From NCBI GenBank assembly GCA_946887045.1, contig CAMPKC010000017.1, positions 13,379 to 77,378 of the forward strand: a stretch of 64,000 bases of DNA. The letters are read 5' to 3'. This DNA is from an uncultured Sphingobacteriaceae bacterium. GTDB taxonomy: Bacteria > Bacteroidota > Bacteroidia > Sphingobacteriales > Sphingobacteriaceae. Under the pieces are notes generated by a model. The model saw nothing but the letters and a program-made list of their open reading frames with translations. It searched no databases and was not told the DNA's origin. Shown in pieces: positions 16,930 through 25,811 of this stretch; the stretch's first letter is position 1, and every line of letters begins with the position of its first letter. The position numbers and the translations under genes are program-made.

Positions 16930-17985
16930 TTGTTAGCACACGAAAAATATATGCGACGCTGCCTGGAACTCGCTCAACTGGGTTCTGGTAAAGTGAGTCC
17001 GAATCCCATGGTTGGCGCTCTGATAGTTCATAATGAGAAAATTATAGGAGAAGGATATCATGAAAAATTCGGACATGCGCATGCAGAGGTAAATGCAATA
17101 AACGCTGTGTTATCAAAATTCGCCGATGCGGCAACACTTTTAAAGACTTCGACGATGTATGTAAGTTTGGAACCATGCGCACATTTCGGAAAAACGCCAC
17201 CTTGCGCAGACCTGATTATTAGATATCAGATTCCGAGAGTAGTAATCGGGAGTGCCGATCCCTTCGATCAGGTTAACGGTAAAGGTGTACAGAAACTGAA
17301 AGATGCAGGAACTGAGGTTGTAGAAGGAGTATTACAAGATGAATGTAATTTCGTAAACCGAAGGTTTTTTACCCGCGTAAAAAAGCAAAGACCATACATT
17401 ATTTTAAAGTGGGCGCAAACCGCTGATCATTTTTTTGCTCCGGATAACGGATCGCAGAAATGGATAAGCTCCCCGCTTTCAAAAACTCTCACCCATAAAT
17501 GGCGAACAGAAGAAGACGCTATTTTAGTGGGAAAGAATACTGCTTTAATCGATAATCCTCAACTGAATGTGCGTGAAGCGGAAGGTCGAAATCCTGTGAG
17601 GATTGTGATCGACAGGAACCTTGACTTACCCACGCATTTATACCTTTTTGATTATAGTCAGGACACCATCGTATTTAACGCCAAAAAAACAGGCATCGAC
17701 AGAAATATTAAATACCTGGAACTCGAAGATTTTGACAATATTTTGCCTCAGCTAATTTGCTATCAGCTATACCTGATGGATATTCAATCAATTATTATTG
17801 AAGGTGGTGCCCAAACCCTCGACCTGTTTATCAAGGCCGGCCTGTGGGATGAAGCACGTATTTTCTCATCGTCGGATAGCTGGGGAAAAGGCTTAAAAGC
17901 TCCTGAAATAAGCGGGCAAATGTTAAGTGAACAAAAAATAGATACAGACCTATTACAAACAATTATTCCTTTTCAATCGATTTAA
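16930..17985 (+). CDS. ribD: Bifunctional riboflavin deaminase/reductase RibD
   Basis: Catalyses the second and third steps of riboflavin synthesis: deamination of the GTP-derived pyrimidine, then side-chain reduction. The N-terminal deaminase has the zinc site HAE (51-53) and PC...PPC (C83, C92) from the chosen start. The C-terminal reductase has KWAQTADHFF and ILVGKNTALIDNP. The start is uncertain. There is no ATG before residue 8 of this model; TTG 16930 gives MLAHEKYMRRCLELA, which fits the family. A GTG at 16879 lies inside a likely promoter (TAATTTAG near 16891) and is less likely. It is followed by a cupin gene 2 bp downstream. Confidence 0.88.
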   Translation: MLAHEKYMRRCLELAQLGSGKVSPNPMVGALIVHNEKIIGEGYHEKFGHAHAEVNAINAVLSKFADAATLLKTSTMYVSLEPCAHFGKTPPCADLIIRYQIPRVVIGSADPFDQVNGKGVQKLKDAGTEVVEGVLQDECNFVNRRFFTRVKKQRPYIILKWAQTADHFFAPDNGSQKWISSPLSKTLTHKWRTEEDAILVGKNTALIDNPQLNVREAEGRNPVRIVIDRNLDLPTHLYLFDYSQDTIVFNAKKTGIDRNIKYLELEDFDNILPQLICYQLYLMDIQSIIIEGGAQTLDLFIKAGLWDEARIFSSSDSWGKGLKAPEISGQMLSEQKIDTDLLQTIIPFQSI

Positions 17986-17987
17986 CA

Positions 17988-18326
17988 ATGCCTGTTTTAT
18001 ATTATAAAAACGCCCCTGTTCAGTATCCGGTAAAAGGGATAGAGAGAAGAATGGTACACCTCGAAAAAGTGCTTACAGCGGTCCTTGATTTCAGCAATGG
18101 CCCGCAGTCGGAACCAGACCCGATGCATTCTCATCCTCATGAGCAGACGAGCTACATTGCAGAAGGAGAAGTATTGTTTTTTATGGAAGGAGAAGAAGCC
18201 CAGCACTTGAAAGCGGGAGATATGTTCTATGTTCCATCAAATAAAATGCACTGCATCCAGTTACTGACGGAAAGAGCAAGATTAGTAGATAGTTTCTCTC
18301 CAGTAAGGGAGGATTTCATTATTTAA
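17988..18326 (+). CDS. Small cupin-domain protein
   Basis: A 112-residue single-domain cupin. The first metal motif is seen in MHSHPHEQTSYIAEGE (two His, one Glu) and the second in KAGDMFYVPSNKMHCI (one His). It resembles KdgF-like small cupins and could be a sugar-ring-opening enzyme or a sensor; the substrate is unknown. It begins 2 bp after ribD, so it is almost certainly co-transcribed, but no riboflavin role is known. Confidence 0.8.
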   Translation: MPVLYYKNAPVQYPVKGIERRMVHLEKVLTAVLDFSNGPQSEPDPMHSHPHEQTSYIAEGEVLFFMEGEEAQHLKAGDMFYVPSNKMHCIQLLTERARLVDSFSPVREDFII

Positions 18327-18402
18327 TGCATCCGTAATCAAGTATCTGTCATTATTCGGAAACCTTAATCCCGCAAGTTTGTCTATCATAAAAATAGACA
18401 TC

Positions 18403-18693
18403 ATGCAGGCATTTAAAACTCATTTCCCAATAAAAGGCGTCAGAACCGATGTCACCGTGACACCGGTAGAAAAAAACATGTTTGCTATAGAACTTGAAAG
18501 TGCCGATGCTTTTGAGAAAGATCGGGATCCTAAAAAAGAAACTGTTTCAAGCATGAACCCTCCAAATATGATTATACAGAGAACCAAATCACAAGACTGG
18601 ATTATACTTGATGAAGGAACGTTCAACCTTAATCAGGAAGATTTACAAGAACTTGGAAAAGCGATTGAAAATAACTCCCCCGGGTTGATGTAG
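18403..18693 (+). CDS. Small hypothetical protein
   Basis: A 96-residue protein that I do not recognise. It starts with MQAFKTHFPIKG and is polar, with a charged middle (DAFEKDRDPKKE) and a C-terminal helix rich in Glu and Asn. It has no signal peptide or membrane segment. I chose the ATG at 18403; an upstream TTG would add eight residues. It follows the cupin gene by 76 bp, and its stop codon directly abuts the stop of the convergent aroQ. Confidence 0.6.
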   Translation: MQAFKTHFPIKGVRTDVTVTPVEKNMFAIELESADAFEKDRDPKKETVSSMNPPNMIIQRTKSQDWIILDEGTFNLNQEDLQELGKAIENNSPGLM

Positions 18694-19107
18694 TTATAAA
18701 AAGCTTTTCAAAGCCAGCTCATAACTCTGTAAGCCAAAACCGGTAATAATGCCTTTGCAATTCTTGGCCATTAACGACACATGCCGGTAGCTTTCGCGGG
18801 CGTATACATTTGAAATATGCACTTCTACAACCGGAGTGTTTATTCCAGCAATAGCATCAGCAATACCTATAGAGGTATGGGTATAGGCCCCGGCATTCAT
18901 AATCACACCATCAAAAGAAAATCCGACTTCATGTAACTTGTTAATCAGTTCTCCCTCAATATTACTTTGATAATAATGAAGTTCGATTGAATTATATTTA
19001 GAACTTAGTTCCTTAAAAAAAGGTTCAAAACCACTTTCTCCATAAATTGATTTCTCTCGTGTACCGAGGAGGTTTAAATTTGGGCCATTAATGATTTGTA
19101 TTTTCAT
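18694..19107 (-). CDS. aroQ: Type II 3-dehydroquinate dehydratase
   Basis: Shikimate-pathway enzyme that dehydrates 3-dehydroquinate. Its 137 residues show the family start KIQIINGPNLNLLGTRE, catalytic R17 and Y22, N71 and H77 in NAGAYTHTS, H97 in VEVHISN and R108 in SYRHVSL, all matching the type II enzyme. Length is usual. It stands alone between the hypothetical gene and the divergent recombinase. Confidence 0.95.
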   Translation of the reverse strand: MKIQIINGPNLNLLGTREKSIYGESGFEPFFKELSSKYNSIELHYYQSNIEGELINKLHEVGFSFDGVIMNAGAYTHTSIGIADAIAGINTPVVEVHISNVYARESYRHVSLMAKNCKGIITGFGLQSYELALKSFL

Positions 19108-19238
19108 CAGGATTTATTGTTTTTTAGTGGAAATGAAGCTATCATGCGCATATTCATGCTATTTGTGAGAGGTATGCTCATGATGGTTTCATCGTTTCAA
19201 ACTTAATAGTTTTAATTTTATTTATCTGAAAATTTTAA

Positions 19239-20138
19239 ATGGCCGACTGGAACTCTACATTAAGAGGCTTTAAAAGCTATATTCGACTGGAGCGTTCATT
19301 GTCCAACAACACGGTCGATGCTTATCTACGTGATGTTGAGAAGCTTTATCAATACACCGAGAGTATTGGAGGGAAATCCCCGGATAAAATTGAGACGGGC
19401 GACTTAAAACAATTCATTAACTGGATAAATGAATTAGGAATGCTACCTCCCACTCAATCGAGGGTTTTATCTGGGATAAAGGCATTTTATAAATACCTGA
19501 TCATCGAAAATATTATTACAAAAGATCCTGCGTTTTTACTGGAAAGTCCAAAGCTTCAGCGAAAGCTCCCTGATACATTAAGCATCGTTGATATCAACAA
19601 ACTGATGGGAGCTATTGATCATTCGAAAGCTGAGGGAATGAGAAATAAAGCGATGCTCGAGGTGCTGTATGGATGTGGACTACGGGTTTCTGAACTAATA
19701 AACCTTAAAATTTCTAATCTTTATTTAAATATTGAATTTATAAAAGTTACCGGCAAGGGTGATAAAGAACGACTGGTACCAATCGGAGCAGAAGCGATTA
19801 AATACCTCGATATTTACCTGAATCAGGAGCGTGTACATGTAAACATTAAGCCGGGAAAAGAGGATTATGTATTTCTTAACCGCAGGGGTGCGTCCCTCAG
19901 CAGAGTAATGATATTTCTTATTATTAAAGACCTGGCCGAGAAAATCAATTTAAAAAAAAGTATCAGTCCACACACGTTCCGCCATTCATTTGCAACTCAT
20001 TTAATTGAAGGCGGGGCCGATTTACGGGCGGTACAGGAAATGCTGGGGCATGAAAGCATTACAACTACAGAAATATATACACATTTAGATAGAGACTACC
20101 TCCGAAACACCATTATTCAGTTTCATCCAAGAAGCTGA
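19239..20138 (+). CDS. Tyrosine recombinase XerC/XerD
   Basis: A 299-residue site-specific recombinase of the Xer type, which resolves chromosome dimers at dif. The SAM-like N-terminal domain (residues about 1-90) precedes the catalytic domain with R149 (GLRVSEL), K173 (GKGDKER), H245 and R248 (PHTFRHSFATHL), H271 (LGHESITTTEIY) and the nucleophile Y280. All six catalytic residues are present. Length and single-copy housekeeping context argue against a mobile-element integrase. Whether it is XerC or XerD cannot be decided here. Confidence 0.92.
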   Translation: MADWNSTLRGFKSYIRLERSLSNNTVDAYLRDVEKLYQYTESIGGKSPDKIETGDLKQFINWINELGMLPPTQSRVLSGIKAFYKYLIIENIITKDPAFLLESPKLQRKLPDTLSIVDINKLMGAIDHSKAEGMRNKAMLEVLYGCGLRVSELINLKISNLYLNIEFIKVTGKGDKERLVPIGAEAIKYLDIYLNQERVHVNIKPGKEDYVFLNRRGASLSRVMIFLIIKDLAEKINLKKSISPHTFRHSFATHLIEGGADLRAVQEMLGHESITTTEIYTHLDRDYLRNTIIQFHPRS

Positions 20139-20234
20139 TTAAAACGCTTATGATCTTCCGTTTAGCGATAGATGATCTTGTAAAACCCAAATCTCTTTAT
20201 AATTAATACAGATTAATAAAACAATCAAAGAAAC

Positions 20235-21545
20235 TTACACAGTTTTAACGTCCTTGGTATTATAATTTTCTATATCTGTGATGTAATTATTTTTTATCAA
20301 AAATTCAAAAAGAGGTTTCGCCTGTTCGGATACAGGCATATTGCGTGTTGTAATAATTTCATTTGTTTTCTTATCCAGGTATGGATAGGCATAGAGTTTA
20401 ACGTTTTTGCTAAACAGGTCACTCACATACGCCAATAATTCATCAGTGTAATTATCAGGAAAGCTTGAAGCGTCAAATATTCTCTTAAGATTCGCGATAT
20501 TAGTAGAGATACCAACACTATGCGGTTTGCATCTGGCGAGATATTGAGCCAATTTATGATTTCGTGTGAAATTGGAGACTATTACTTTATTGCCCGTCGC
20601 TGTAAGCTCCTCGGCTTTTTTTGCGAATGTCTCCAAATCTCCGGTGCTTAATTCTTGTTCTCCGCTCAGTGTGTTAGACATCAAAACCTCAATCATTACG
20701 ACCACATTCTTATCTTTCAGGTCTTGAGAGCGCTTAAATTGCTCTACTGCGCTGTTAAACAAATCGAAGTTAGGTATTGACTTTTGTTTATACTTCGTAC
20801 GTAAGATCATGATATCCTTTTTATAAAGAAGATCATTTGACTGACAAGCATTTCCATTCTTGTCGAATATGGCCGCACTGGAAAATCCTTTTGCAATAAG
20901 ATATAAATTAACCAGTCGATCATTAGCGTTTTGAAAAACCGGACCGCGCAGGTTAATCACGTCGATTTCAACCGACCCCATCGATAGATTGTCGACCAAC
21001 GATTCAATCATAGTTTGCACATCATGCCGTAAGAAGTATGCGGCATACACCAAATTAACACCAATTATCCCGAGTACATTTTGCTGCAAAGTTGCATCAC
21101 TATCTAATAAACGTACATGAAAGATAATATCATTAGCTTCGCCACCGGCCGTTGCCTGAAATCTGATTCCCATCCAGCCATGTGGATCGTTGGTTTTATT
21201 AAAGTTTAATGTGGTTACTGTATTAGCAAAAGCAAAGAAACTACGGCCTTTATATTTCTGATCTGTCAACCTTTCTGCGAGCAATGAAAATTCGTGGCCG
21301 AGCATCTTTTTCAACCTGGACTTACTCACATAACGTCCAGATTCTTCAACTCCGTAGATGGAGTTACTGAAAACCATATCATAAGCAGACATTGTTTTTG
21401 CAACAGTTCCGGACGCTGCTCCGGCAGTAAAGAAATTACGGGCAACTTCCTGACCTGCACCTATTTCCGCAAATGTTCCATAGATATTTTCGTCCAGATT
21501 AATTTTAAGGGCTTTTCTTTTAGTTTCGGGAATTTCTCTAACCAT
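20235..21545 (-). CDS. Conserved protein of unknown function (about 436 aa)
   Basis: A cytosolic protein without signal peptide or membrane segments, starting MVREIPETKRKALKINLDE. I recall this family as common in Bacteroidota and some proteobacteria, with unreliable automatic names such as nicotinate-nucleotide adenylyltransferase; no HxGH nucleotidyl-transfer motif is visible. The text is evenly conserved-looking (NIYGTFAEIGAGQEVARNFF) but no catalytic motif can be named. The ATG at 21545 is preferred because the upstream TTG (21551) lies inside the -7 box TAAATTTG. It follows hsp20 on the same strand, with a terminator between them. Confidence 0.7.
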   Translation of the reverse strand: MVREIPETKRKALKINLDENIYGTFAEIGAGQEVARNFFTAGAASGTVAKTMSAYDMVFSNSIYGVEESGRYVSKSRLKKMLGHEFSLLAERLTDQKYKGRSFFAFANTVTTLNFNKTNDPHGWMGIRFQATAGGEANDIIFHVRLLDSDATLQQNVLGIIGVNLVYAAYFLRHDVQTMIESLVDNLSMGSVEIDVINLRGPVFQNANDRLVNLYLIAKGFSSAAIFDKNGNACQSNDLLYKKDIMILRTKYKQKSIPNFDLFNSAVEQFKRSQDLKDKNVVVMIEVLMSNTLSGEQELSTGDLETFAKKAEELTATGNKVIVSNFTRNHKLAQYLARCKPHSVGISTNIANLKRIFDASSFPDNYTDELLAYVSDLFSKNVKLYAYPYLDKKTNEIITTRNMPVSEQAKPLFEFLIKNNYITDIENYNTKDVKTV

Positions 21546-21548
21546 AGC

Positions 21549-21556
21549 CAAATTTA
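21549..21556 (-). promoter_or_regulatory. -7 box directly before the conserved unknown gene
   Basis: Minus-strand TAAATTTG, then GCT, then the ATG at 21545. This fixes the start and implies a leaderless mRNA. No -33 box is evident. Confidence 0.6.
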
Positions 21557-21577
21557 CAAATTTGAAGCAGGAGAAAT

Positions 21578-21614
21578 AAAAAAAGCGCCGTTTTCTTTCG
21601 AAAACAGCGCTTTT
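21578..21614 (-). terminator. Intrinsic terminator of hsp20
   Basis: AAAAGCGC (21581-21588) pairs with GCGCTTTT (21607-21614), extended by an inner GTTTTC/GAAAAC stem with one mismatch and a 4-nt loop. On the minus strand it runs into a T-rich tract, 20 bp after the hsp20 stop. Confidence 0.75.
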
Positions 21615-21632
21615 AAACTAAACTCAACCCAA

Positions 21633-22070
21633 TTATTTTATTGAAATTTCTCTTGTTAAAGATTTAGCTTCTTCTTTTTTGGCGACAGAAATTTTCAAAA
21701 TTCCGTCAACGTATTCGGCATCAATTTTCTCCTGGTCGGCAGTTTCCGGCAAGGTAAATGAGCGAACAAAAGAAGAATAACTATACTCTCGTTTGTTATA
21801 CCTCTTTCCTTCCTGGGTATCTTCAGATTTCTTCTCAACAGAAATATTTAAAACATATTTGTCGAGGTTAATTTTAAAATCTTCCTTTTTCAACCCAGGC
21901 GCAGCCAACTCAATATGAAAGTCGTTCTCAGTTTCGGCGATATTAACCGCGGGAACTTTTGTTGTAAGACGGTCTGAAATAAAAGTGTCATTAAATAGAG
22001 ACTCAAAAACATCGGTGAATGGGTTTAAAGCATTGCCTTTAGCGCCATTAGAAAATTTTACTAGTGTCAT
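21633..22070 (-). CDS. Small heat-shock protein Hsp20 / alpha-crystallin family
   Basis: A 145-residue holdase chaperone that binds unfolding proteins. The alpha-crystallin domain spans residues about 40-135, with VPAVNIAETENDFHIELAAPG at its start (split here), the A-x-x-x-G-x-L signature as YVDGILKISVAKKEE, and an IXI-type tail REISIK. The N-terminal segment contains paired Phe residues (FESLFNDTF). It has an exceptional AGGAGG ribosome-binding site and its own terminator, so it is a strong monocistronic unit. Confidence 0.93.
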   Translation of the reverse strand: MTLVKFSNGAKGNALNPFTDVFESLFNDTFISDRLTTKVPAVNIAETENDFHIELAAPGLKKEDFKINLDKYVLNISVEKKSEDTQEGKRYNKREYSYSSFVRSFTLPETADQEKIDAEYVDGILKISVAKKEEAKSLTREISIK

Positions 22071-22079
22071 TTTTAAAAT

Positions 22080-22085
22080 CCTCCT
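22080..22085 (-). promoter_or_regulatory. Strong Shine-Dalgarno site of hsp20
   Basis: AGGAGG on the minus strand, 9 nt before the hsp20 ATG. It stands out because nearly all other genes here lack a Shine-Dalgarno sequence. Confidence 0.7.
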
Positions 22086-22213
22086 ATTTGTTTTTTATTG
22101 TTTTTTAACACAAAATATCAAGCTTTATACCAAAAACATATTGAGAAAAAAAACGTTAAATGATAAGTCAGATTGACATTTACCAAAATTATTTACCGAC
22201 AAAATTTCCTTTT

Positions 22214-22660
22214 ATGAACCTGGACCTATTTAATTACAAGACATATATTCCTGTCCGCTTTGGAGACTTAAATGCCTTCGGAATTGTAAACAATAATATA
22301 TATCTGACTTACTTCGAAATCGCACATACAGAGTACTGGAAAAAAATAATCCAGTGGGAAAGCAAGTCGAAAGGAATAATCATCGGCAAGGCCGAAATAG
22401 CCTACCTTAAACCCATAATGTTTAACGACGAAGTATATGCTTATGTTCGAACCGCACGTATCGGTAACTGTAGCTTTGATGTAGAATACGCACTAACCGT
22501 TAAAAAACCAGAAGGCGAAGTTTTGTGTACTACAGGAAAAACAGTGTGTGTGTTTTATGATTTCGCAGAAGGCAAACCAGCCGTTATCCCAGAAGTTCAG
22601 CGCGAGAAAATGATTGCTTTCGAAGCTTTAGGTGAGGAGAATATCTTGTACAAAATGTAG
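22214..22660 (+). CDS. Acyl-CoA thioesterase, 4HBT hotdog family
   Basis: A 148-residue hotdog-fold thioesterase of the YbgC/FadM type. The core motif is VRFGDLNAFGIVNNNIYLTYFE (D18 and the downstream Asn pair; split by strand), equivalent to the catalytic TDxDxxGHVNN block. It hydrolyses acyl-CoA or acyl-ACP thioesters; the chain length is unknown. I chose the ATG at 22214; an earlier ATG at 22160 is possible. The last 33 bp overlap the 3' end of the convergent mgtC-like gene. Confidence 0.82.
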   Translation: MNLDLFNYKTYIPVRFGDLNAFGIVNNNIYLTYFEIAHTEYWKKIIQWESKSKGIIIGKAEIAYLKPIMFNDEVYAYVRTARIGNCSFDVEYALTVKKPEGEVLCTTGKTVCVFYDFAEGKPAVIPEVQREKMIAFEALGEENILYKM

Positions 22661-23275
22661 TTGAACCAGGTCTTCGTTAAACTTTCCCAAACGTTTCTTG
22701 CCGCCTGATACTTCTAACACAACATGCATTTTTCCGCCATGCTTAGTAAGCTTCAATCGCCGGTAGTTTAGCTTATATTCTTTTATCAGTAATTCCAGAT
22801 CGTCAAGGCTTTTCAAAACATCGTCTTTAAAGGTGATATTAAAAGTCTTCCTGGTATAAAAAAGATCCAGCAGTGTTTCTAACCCGCTGAACAAAGTAAG
22901 GACGGCGATAATTATTACAGTAAGAACCAAAGACAGCTGGAAATTAGCAATACCAATAAGCATTCCCAGAGATGCCACCACCCAGATTACAGATGCGGTG
23001 GTTAAACCCTTAACGGAAAGACCGTCCTTAAATATAACACCGGCACCTATAAAACCTATTCCAGTAATAATATTAGCAGCAATCCGGTCGTCGCTTAAAT
23101 TTCCTGCCTTCTGGGATACCATTGTGAAAATTGTCGCGCCAAGACAAATCAGCACCATTGTTCTGAGGCCTGCTGACTTATTCTTATACTCCCTTTCAAA
23201 GCCTATTATACTTCCGCAGATGACAGAAAAGCCAATCTTTATTAAATCAATATTATCTATGCTCAAATCAATCAT
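22628..23275 (-). CDS. MgtC/SapB family membrane protein
   Basis: A 215-residue protein with an N-terminal membrane domain of about four or five helices containing the family hallmark GSIIGFEREYKNKSAGLRT, then GIGFIGAGVIFK and GLTTASVIWVVASLGM, and a soluble C-terminal domain (ACT-like) of about 75 residues. MgtC proteins are linked to Mg2+ limitation, membrane potential and survival inside hosts; the mechanism is unsettled. It converges with the thioesterase gene, overlapping by 33 bp. Confidence 0.9.
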   Translation of the reverse strand: MIDLSIDNIDLIKIGFSVICGSIIGFEREYKNKSAGLRTMVLICLGATIFTMVSQKAGNLSDDRIAANIITGIGFIGAGVIFKDGLSVKGLTTASVIWVVASLGMLIGIANFQLSLVLTVIIIAVLTLFSGLETLLDLFYTRKTFNITFKDDVLKSLDDLELLIKEYKLNYRRLKLTKHGGKMHVVLEVSGGKKRLGKFNEDLVQLHFVQDILLT

Positions 23276-23297
23276 TCTGTATCGACAACTATTTAAG

Positions 23298-24695
23298 TTA
23301 AAAAATTTTTCCCGGATTCAATATACCTTTCGGATCAAAAACTTGTTTGATTCCGCGCATAATTTTTAAATGAGTATCGGAAAATTTAATCGGCATAAAT
23401 TCTCTTTGAACCAAGCCGATGCCATGCTCACCTGATATTGTCCCGCCAAGGGCAACCGTTAACTCAAAGATCTCGCGGATACCATCTTTCAAATTTGTTG
23501 TCCAATCTTCATCACTTATGTTGCCTTTTATTATGTTTACATGAAGATTTCCATCACCAGCATGACCGTAACAAACTGATTGAAAACCATATTTAAAACC
23601 AATTTCTTTTATGCCGTGAATTAACTGCGGTAATTCAGCCCGGGGTACCACCGTGTCTTCTTCTTTGTATATGGAATTCGATTTTACAGATAGAGGCATA
23701 ACCCGCCGAATGCGCCACAACTCTTCCTTCTGAGCTGAGGAGTCGGCAAATAACACATCTAAGCATCCATTCGTTTCCAGCACTTCGTTTATTATCTCAC
23801 ATTCAGAAACCAGCACATCCATATTGTTCCCATCAACTTCAATTAAAAGAAAAGCCGCTGCGCCATCTTTCAAATCAAACTGAATTTTGTCGTATTCAAT
23901 TACCCACTCAACTCCTTTTCGCTCCATAAATTCCAGTGCAGATGGAATAATTCCTTTACGAAAAATAGCTGAAACAGCGGCACATGCCTGTTCATTGCTT
24001 GGAAAAGACGCCATCATCAAAACATCCTGTGTGGGACGAGGAATTAGCTTAACAACAATTTTTGTGATGATGCCCAATGTTCCTTCCGAGCCGACCATAA
24101 GCTGCGTAAGGCTATAACCCGAGGCGTTTTTGAGGGTATTAGCACCTGTCCAGATAATTTCTCCGGAAGGCAAAACCACTTCTAAATTAAGCACATACTC
24201 CCGGATAGTTCCATACTTTACCACCCTGGGCCCGCCGGATGTTAAAGAAATATTGCCGCCCATAAAACAACTTCCTTTACTCGAGGGATCGACAGGATAA
24301 AGCAAACCCTTCTCCGCGACGGCATCCATAAAAACCTGAGTGATTACACCGGGCTCTAAAGTTGCCTGCAGGTTACGCTCGTCAATCTCTAGAATTCTAT
24401 TCAGTTTTTCAAGAGACATCAGCAAACCTCCATAAACAGGAAGGGCACCGCCAGACAAGCCTGTTCCCCCACCCCGGGCTGTAACGGGAATATTATGTTC
24501 ATTACAAAGCTTGACAAGCAAGGAGACCTGATCTGACGAATGCGGCTTTACCACAACATCAGGATAAAACTGAAGATCCTCCGTCTCGTCCTGACTATAA
24601 TTCTCCATGTCTGCTTTTGACGCAATGGTATTTTCAGCCCCCGCAATCCGCGTTATCTGAGAAAGGAGATCCTCCGTTATTTTATTAAAGGTCAT
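23298..24695 (-). CDS. FAD-linked oxidase, GlcD / D-lactate dehydrogenase type
   Basis: A 465-residue flavoprotein of the VAO/PCMH superfamily. The FAD-binding half has VTARGGGTGLSGGALP and YPVDPSSKGSCFMGGNISLTSGGPR (two blocks). The C-terminal half has VCYGHAGDGNLHVNI and SGEHGIGLVQREFM, typical of GlcD and D-lactate dehydrogenases. It oxidises a 2-hydroxy acid, with electrons passed to quinone or another acceptor; the substrate cannot be decided. No glcE/glcF genes are adjacent. A LutA-like CCG protein lies 31 kb away. Its start overlaps the end of folB by 11 bp, indicating one operon. Confidence 0.9.
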   Translation of the reverse strand: MTFNKITEDLLSQITRIAGAENTIASKADMENYSQDETEDLQFYPDVVVKPHSSDQVSLLVKLCNEHNIPVTARGGGTGLSGGALPVYGGLLMSLEKLNRILEIDERNLQATLEPGVITQVFMDAVAEKGLLYPVDPSSKGSCFMGGNISLTSGGPRVVKYGTIREYVLNLEVVLPSGEIIWTGANTLKNASGYSLTQLMVGSEGTLGIITKIVVKLIPRPTQDVLMMASFPSNEQACAAVSAIFRKGIIPSALEFMERKGVEWVIEYDKIQFDLKDGAAAFLLIEVDGNNMDVLVSECEIINEVLETNGCLDVLFADSSAQKEELWRIRRVMPLSVKSNSIYKEEDTVVPRAELPQLIHGIKEIGFKYGFQSVCYGHAGDGNLHVNIIKGNISDEDWTTNLKDGIREIFELTVALGGTISGEHGIGLVQREFMPIKFSDTHLKIMRGIKQVFDPKGILNPGKIF

Positions 24696-25059
24696 TATTT
24701 GAATAAATTAATTCTACCAGTGAGTTTTTTACCTCGCCTTTAACCGGAAGATTCAATTTTCTGATCCCAACTTTTACGTTATTCAGTTTAGGAAATTCAG
24801 AAATAATCGATTTCAGAATCCGGTGAGCAACCGTTTCGAGAAGTTTCCTTTGAGTTTTCATCTCGAACGCAGCTATTTCAAAAAGCCGTTCGTAATTAAC
24901 GGTGTCAGAAAGTTCATCATTAAGATTTTCTTCAACTGCCATTTCTGTATTTATATCCACTAAAAACTCATTGCCTGCCTTTTGTTCCTCCGAATAATAT
25001 CCGTGGTATGCGAAAAAACGAATTCCCTCTAAAGCCACCTTTTGTGTGATACTTGCCAT
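24685..25059 (-). CDS. folB: Dihydroneopterin aldolase
   Basis: Folate-pathway aldolase that cleaves dihydroneopterin. The 124 residues start ITQKVALEGIRFFAYHGYY and show E25 in SEEQKAGNEF, E74 in LLETVAHRI and the catalytic K100 in VGIRKLNLPV. Length is usual. Its 3' end overlaps the FAD-oxidase start by 11 bp. The ATG is 4 nt after a perfect -7 box, so this operon probably begins with a leaderless message. Folate genes also occur elsewhere in the window (folD) but are not linked. Confidence 0.93.
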   Translation of the reverse strand: MASITQKVALEGIRFFAYHGYYSEEQKAGNEFLVDINTEMAVEENLNDELSDTVNYERLFEIAAFEMKTQRKLLETVAHRILKSIISEFPKLNNVKVGIRKLNLPVKGEVKNSLVELIYSNNDL

Positions 25060-25063
25060 ACAG

Positions 25064-25071
25064 CAAATTTA
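25064..25071 (-). promoter_or_regulatory. -7 box directly before folB
   Basis: Minus-strand TAAATTTG, CTGT, then ATG. The expected transcription start lies at or next to the start codon. Confidence 0.6.
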
Positions 25072-25172
25072 TAGTTAATGGTTTACTTTACGCATATTAT
25101 GACACATCGCGTTGCTTTTTACTTTTTGAAAAGATAACTTGCGGGCGTTTCATATTTATCAGATTATAAAAA

Positions 25173-25811
25173 ATGAGAATAAATACTTTTATAGCAGCCG
25201 GGATTTTTATGTTGGCTGCTTGTAAAAATGATACAGAAAAACGTCTTCCGATTTTAGGAGAGCGTGAGCCTGTAGAAAAGCAAGTAAATGGCAAAACAAT
25301 AACCGACACGATTTATCAAACCATTCCTGACTTTAACTTTATTAATCAGGATAGCGCCAGTATAACTAATAGAGATTTTGATGGCAAAATATACGTAGCA
25401 GATTTTTTCTTTACTTCCTGCACCTCCATTTGTCCTATTATGCATAGAAACATGTTGAACGTTTATAACGAATTCCAAGGAAACGAGCAGGTCAAAATTT
25501 TATCGCATACAATTGACTTTAAATATGATACGCCTTCGAAATTGAAGGATTATGCTGAGAAGCTAGGTGTTAAAGGCGATCAATGGCAATTCGTTAAAGG
25601 CACAAAAGACTCTGTTTATCGTCTTGCAGAAAAAAATTATCTGGTTGCTGTTTCAGAAGACTCGACAGCCAGAGACGGCTTTATTCATCAAGGCTGGTTT
25701 ATTTTGGTTGATAAAAAAAGAAGGCTCAGAGGCGCATACGACGGCACAAAACCAGATCAGGTTGATCAGCTTATTGCTGACATGAAAACGTTACTGAAGG
25801 AAGACCAATAA
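25173..25811 (+). CDS. SCO1/SenC family copper protein (lipoprotein)
   Basis: A 212-residue thioredoxin-fold protein that delivers copper or reduces cysteines for the Cu-A site of cytochrome c oxidase. The lipoprotein signal ends in LAAC with Cys17. The copper site is C83-x3-C87 (FFTSCTSICPIMH) with H172 (DGFIHQGWF), all three ligands present. It begins a run of five plus-strand genes with overlaps. The next gene starts within its stop codon (TAATG). Confidence 0.92.
   Translation: MRINTFIAAGIFMLAACKNDTEKRLPILGEREPVEKQVNGKTITDTIYQTIPDFNFINQDSASITNRDFDGKIYVADFFFTSCTSICPIMHRNMLNVYNEFQGNEQVKILSHTIDFKYDTPSKLKDYAEKLGVKGDQWQFVKGTKDSVYRLAEKNYLVAVSEDSTARDGFIHQGWFILVDKKRRLRGAYDGTKPDQVDQLIADMKTLLKEDQ

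Noticed and set aside
19239..20138. Tyrosine recombinase as mark of a mobile element
   Set aside because: It is a standard-length Xer protein in a housekeeping context, with no tRNA, attachment repeat or mobile genes nearby.
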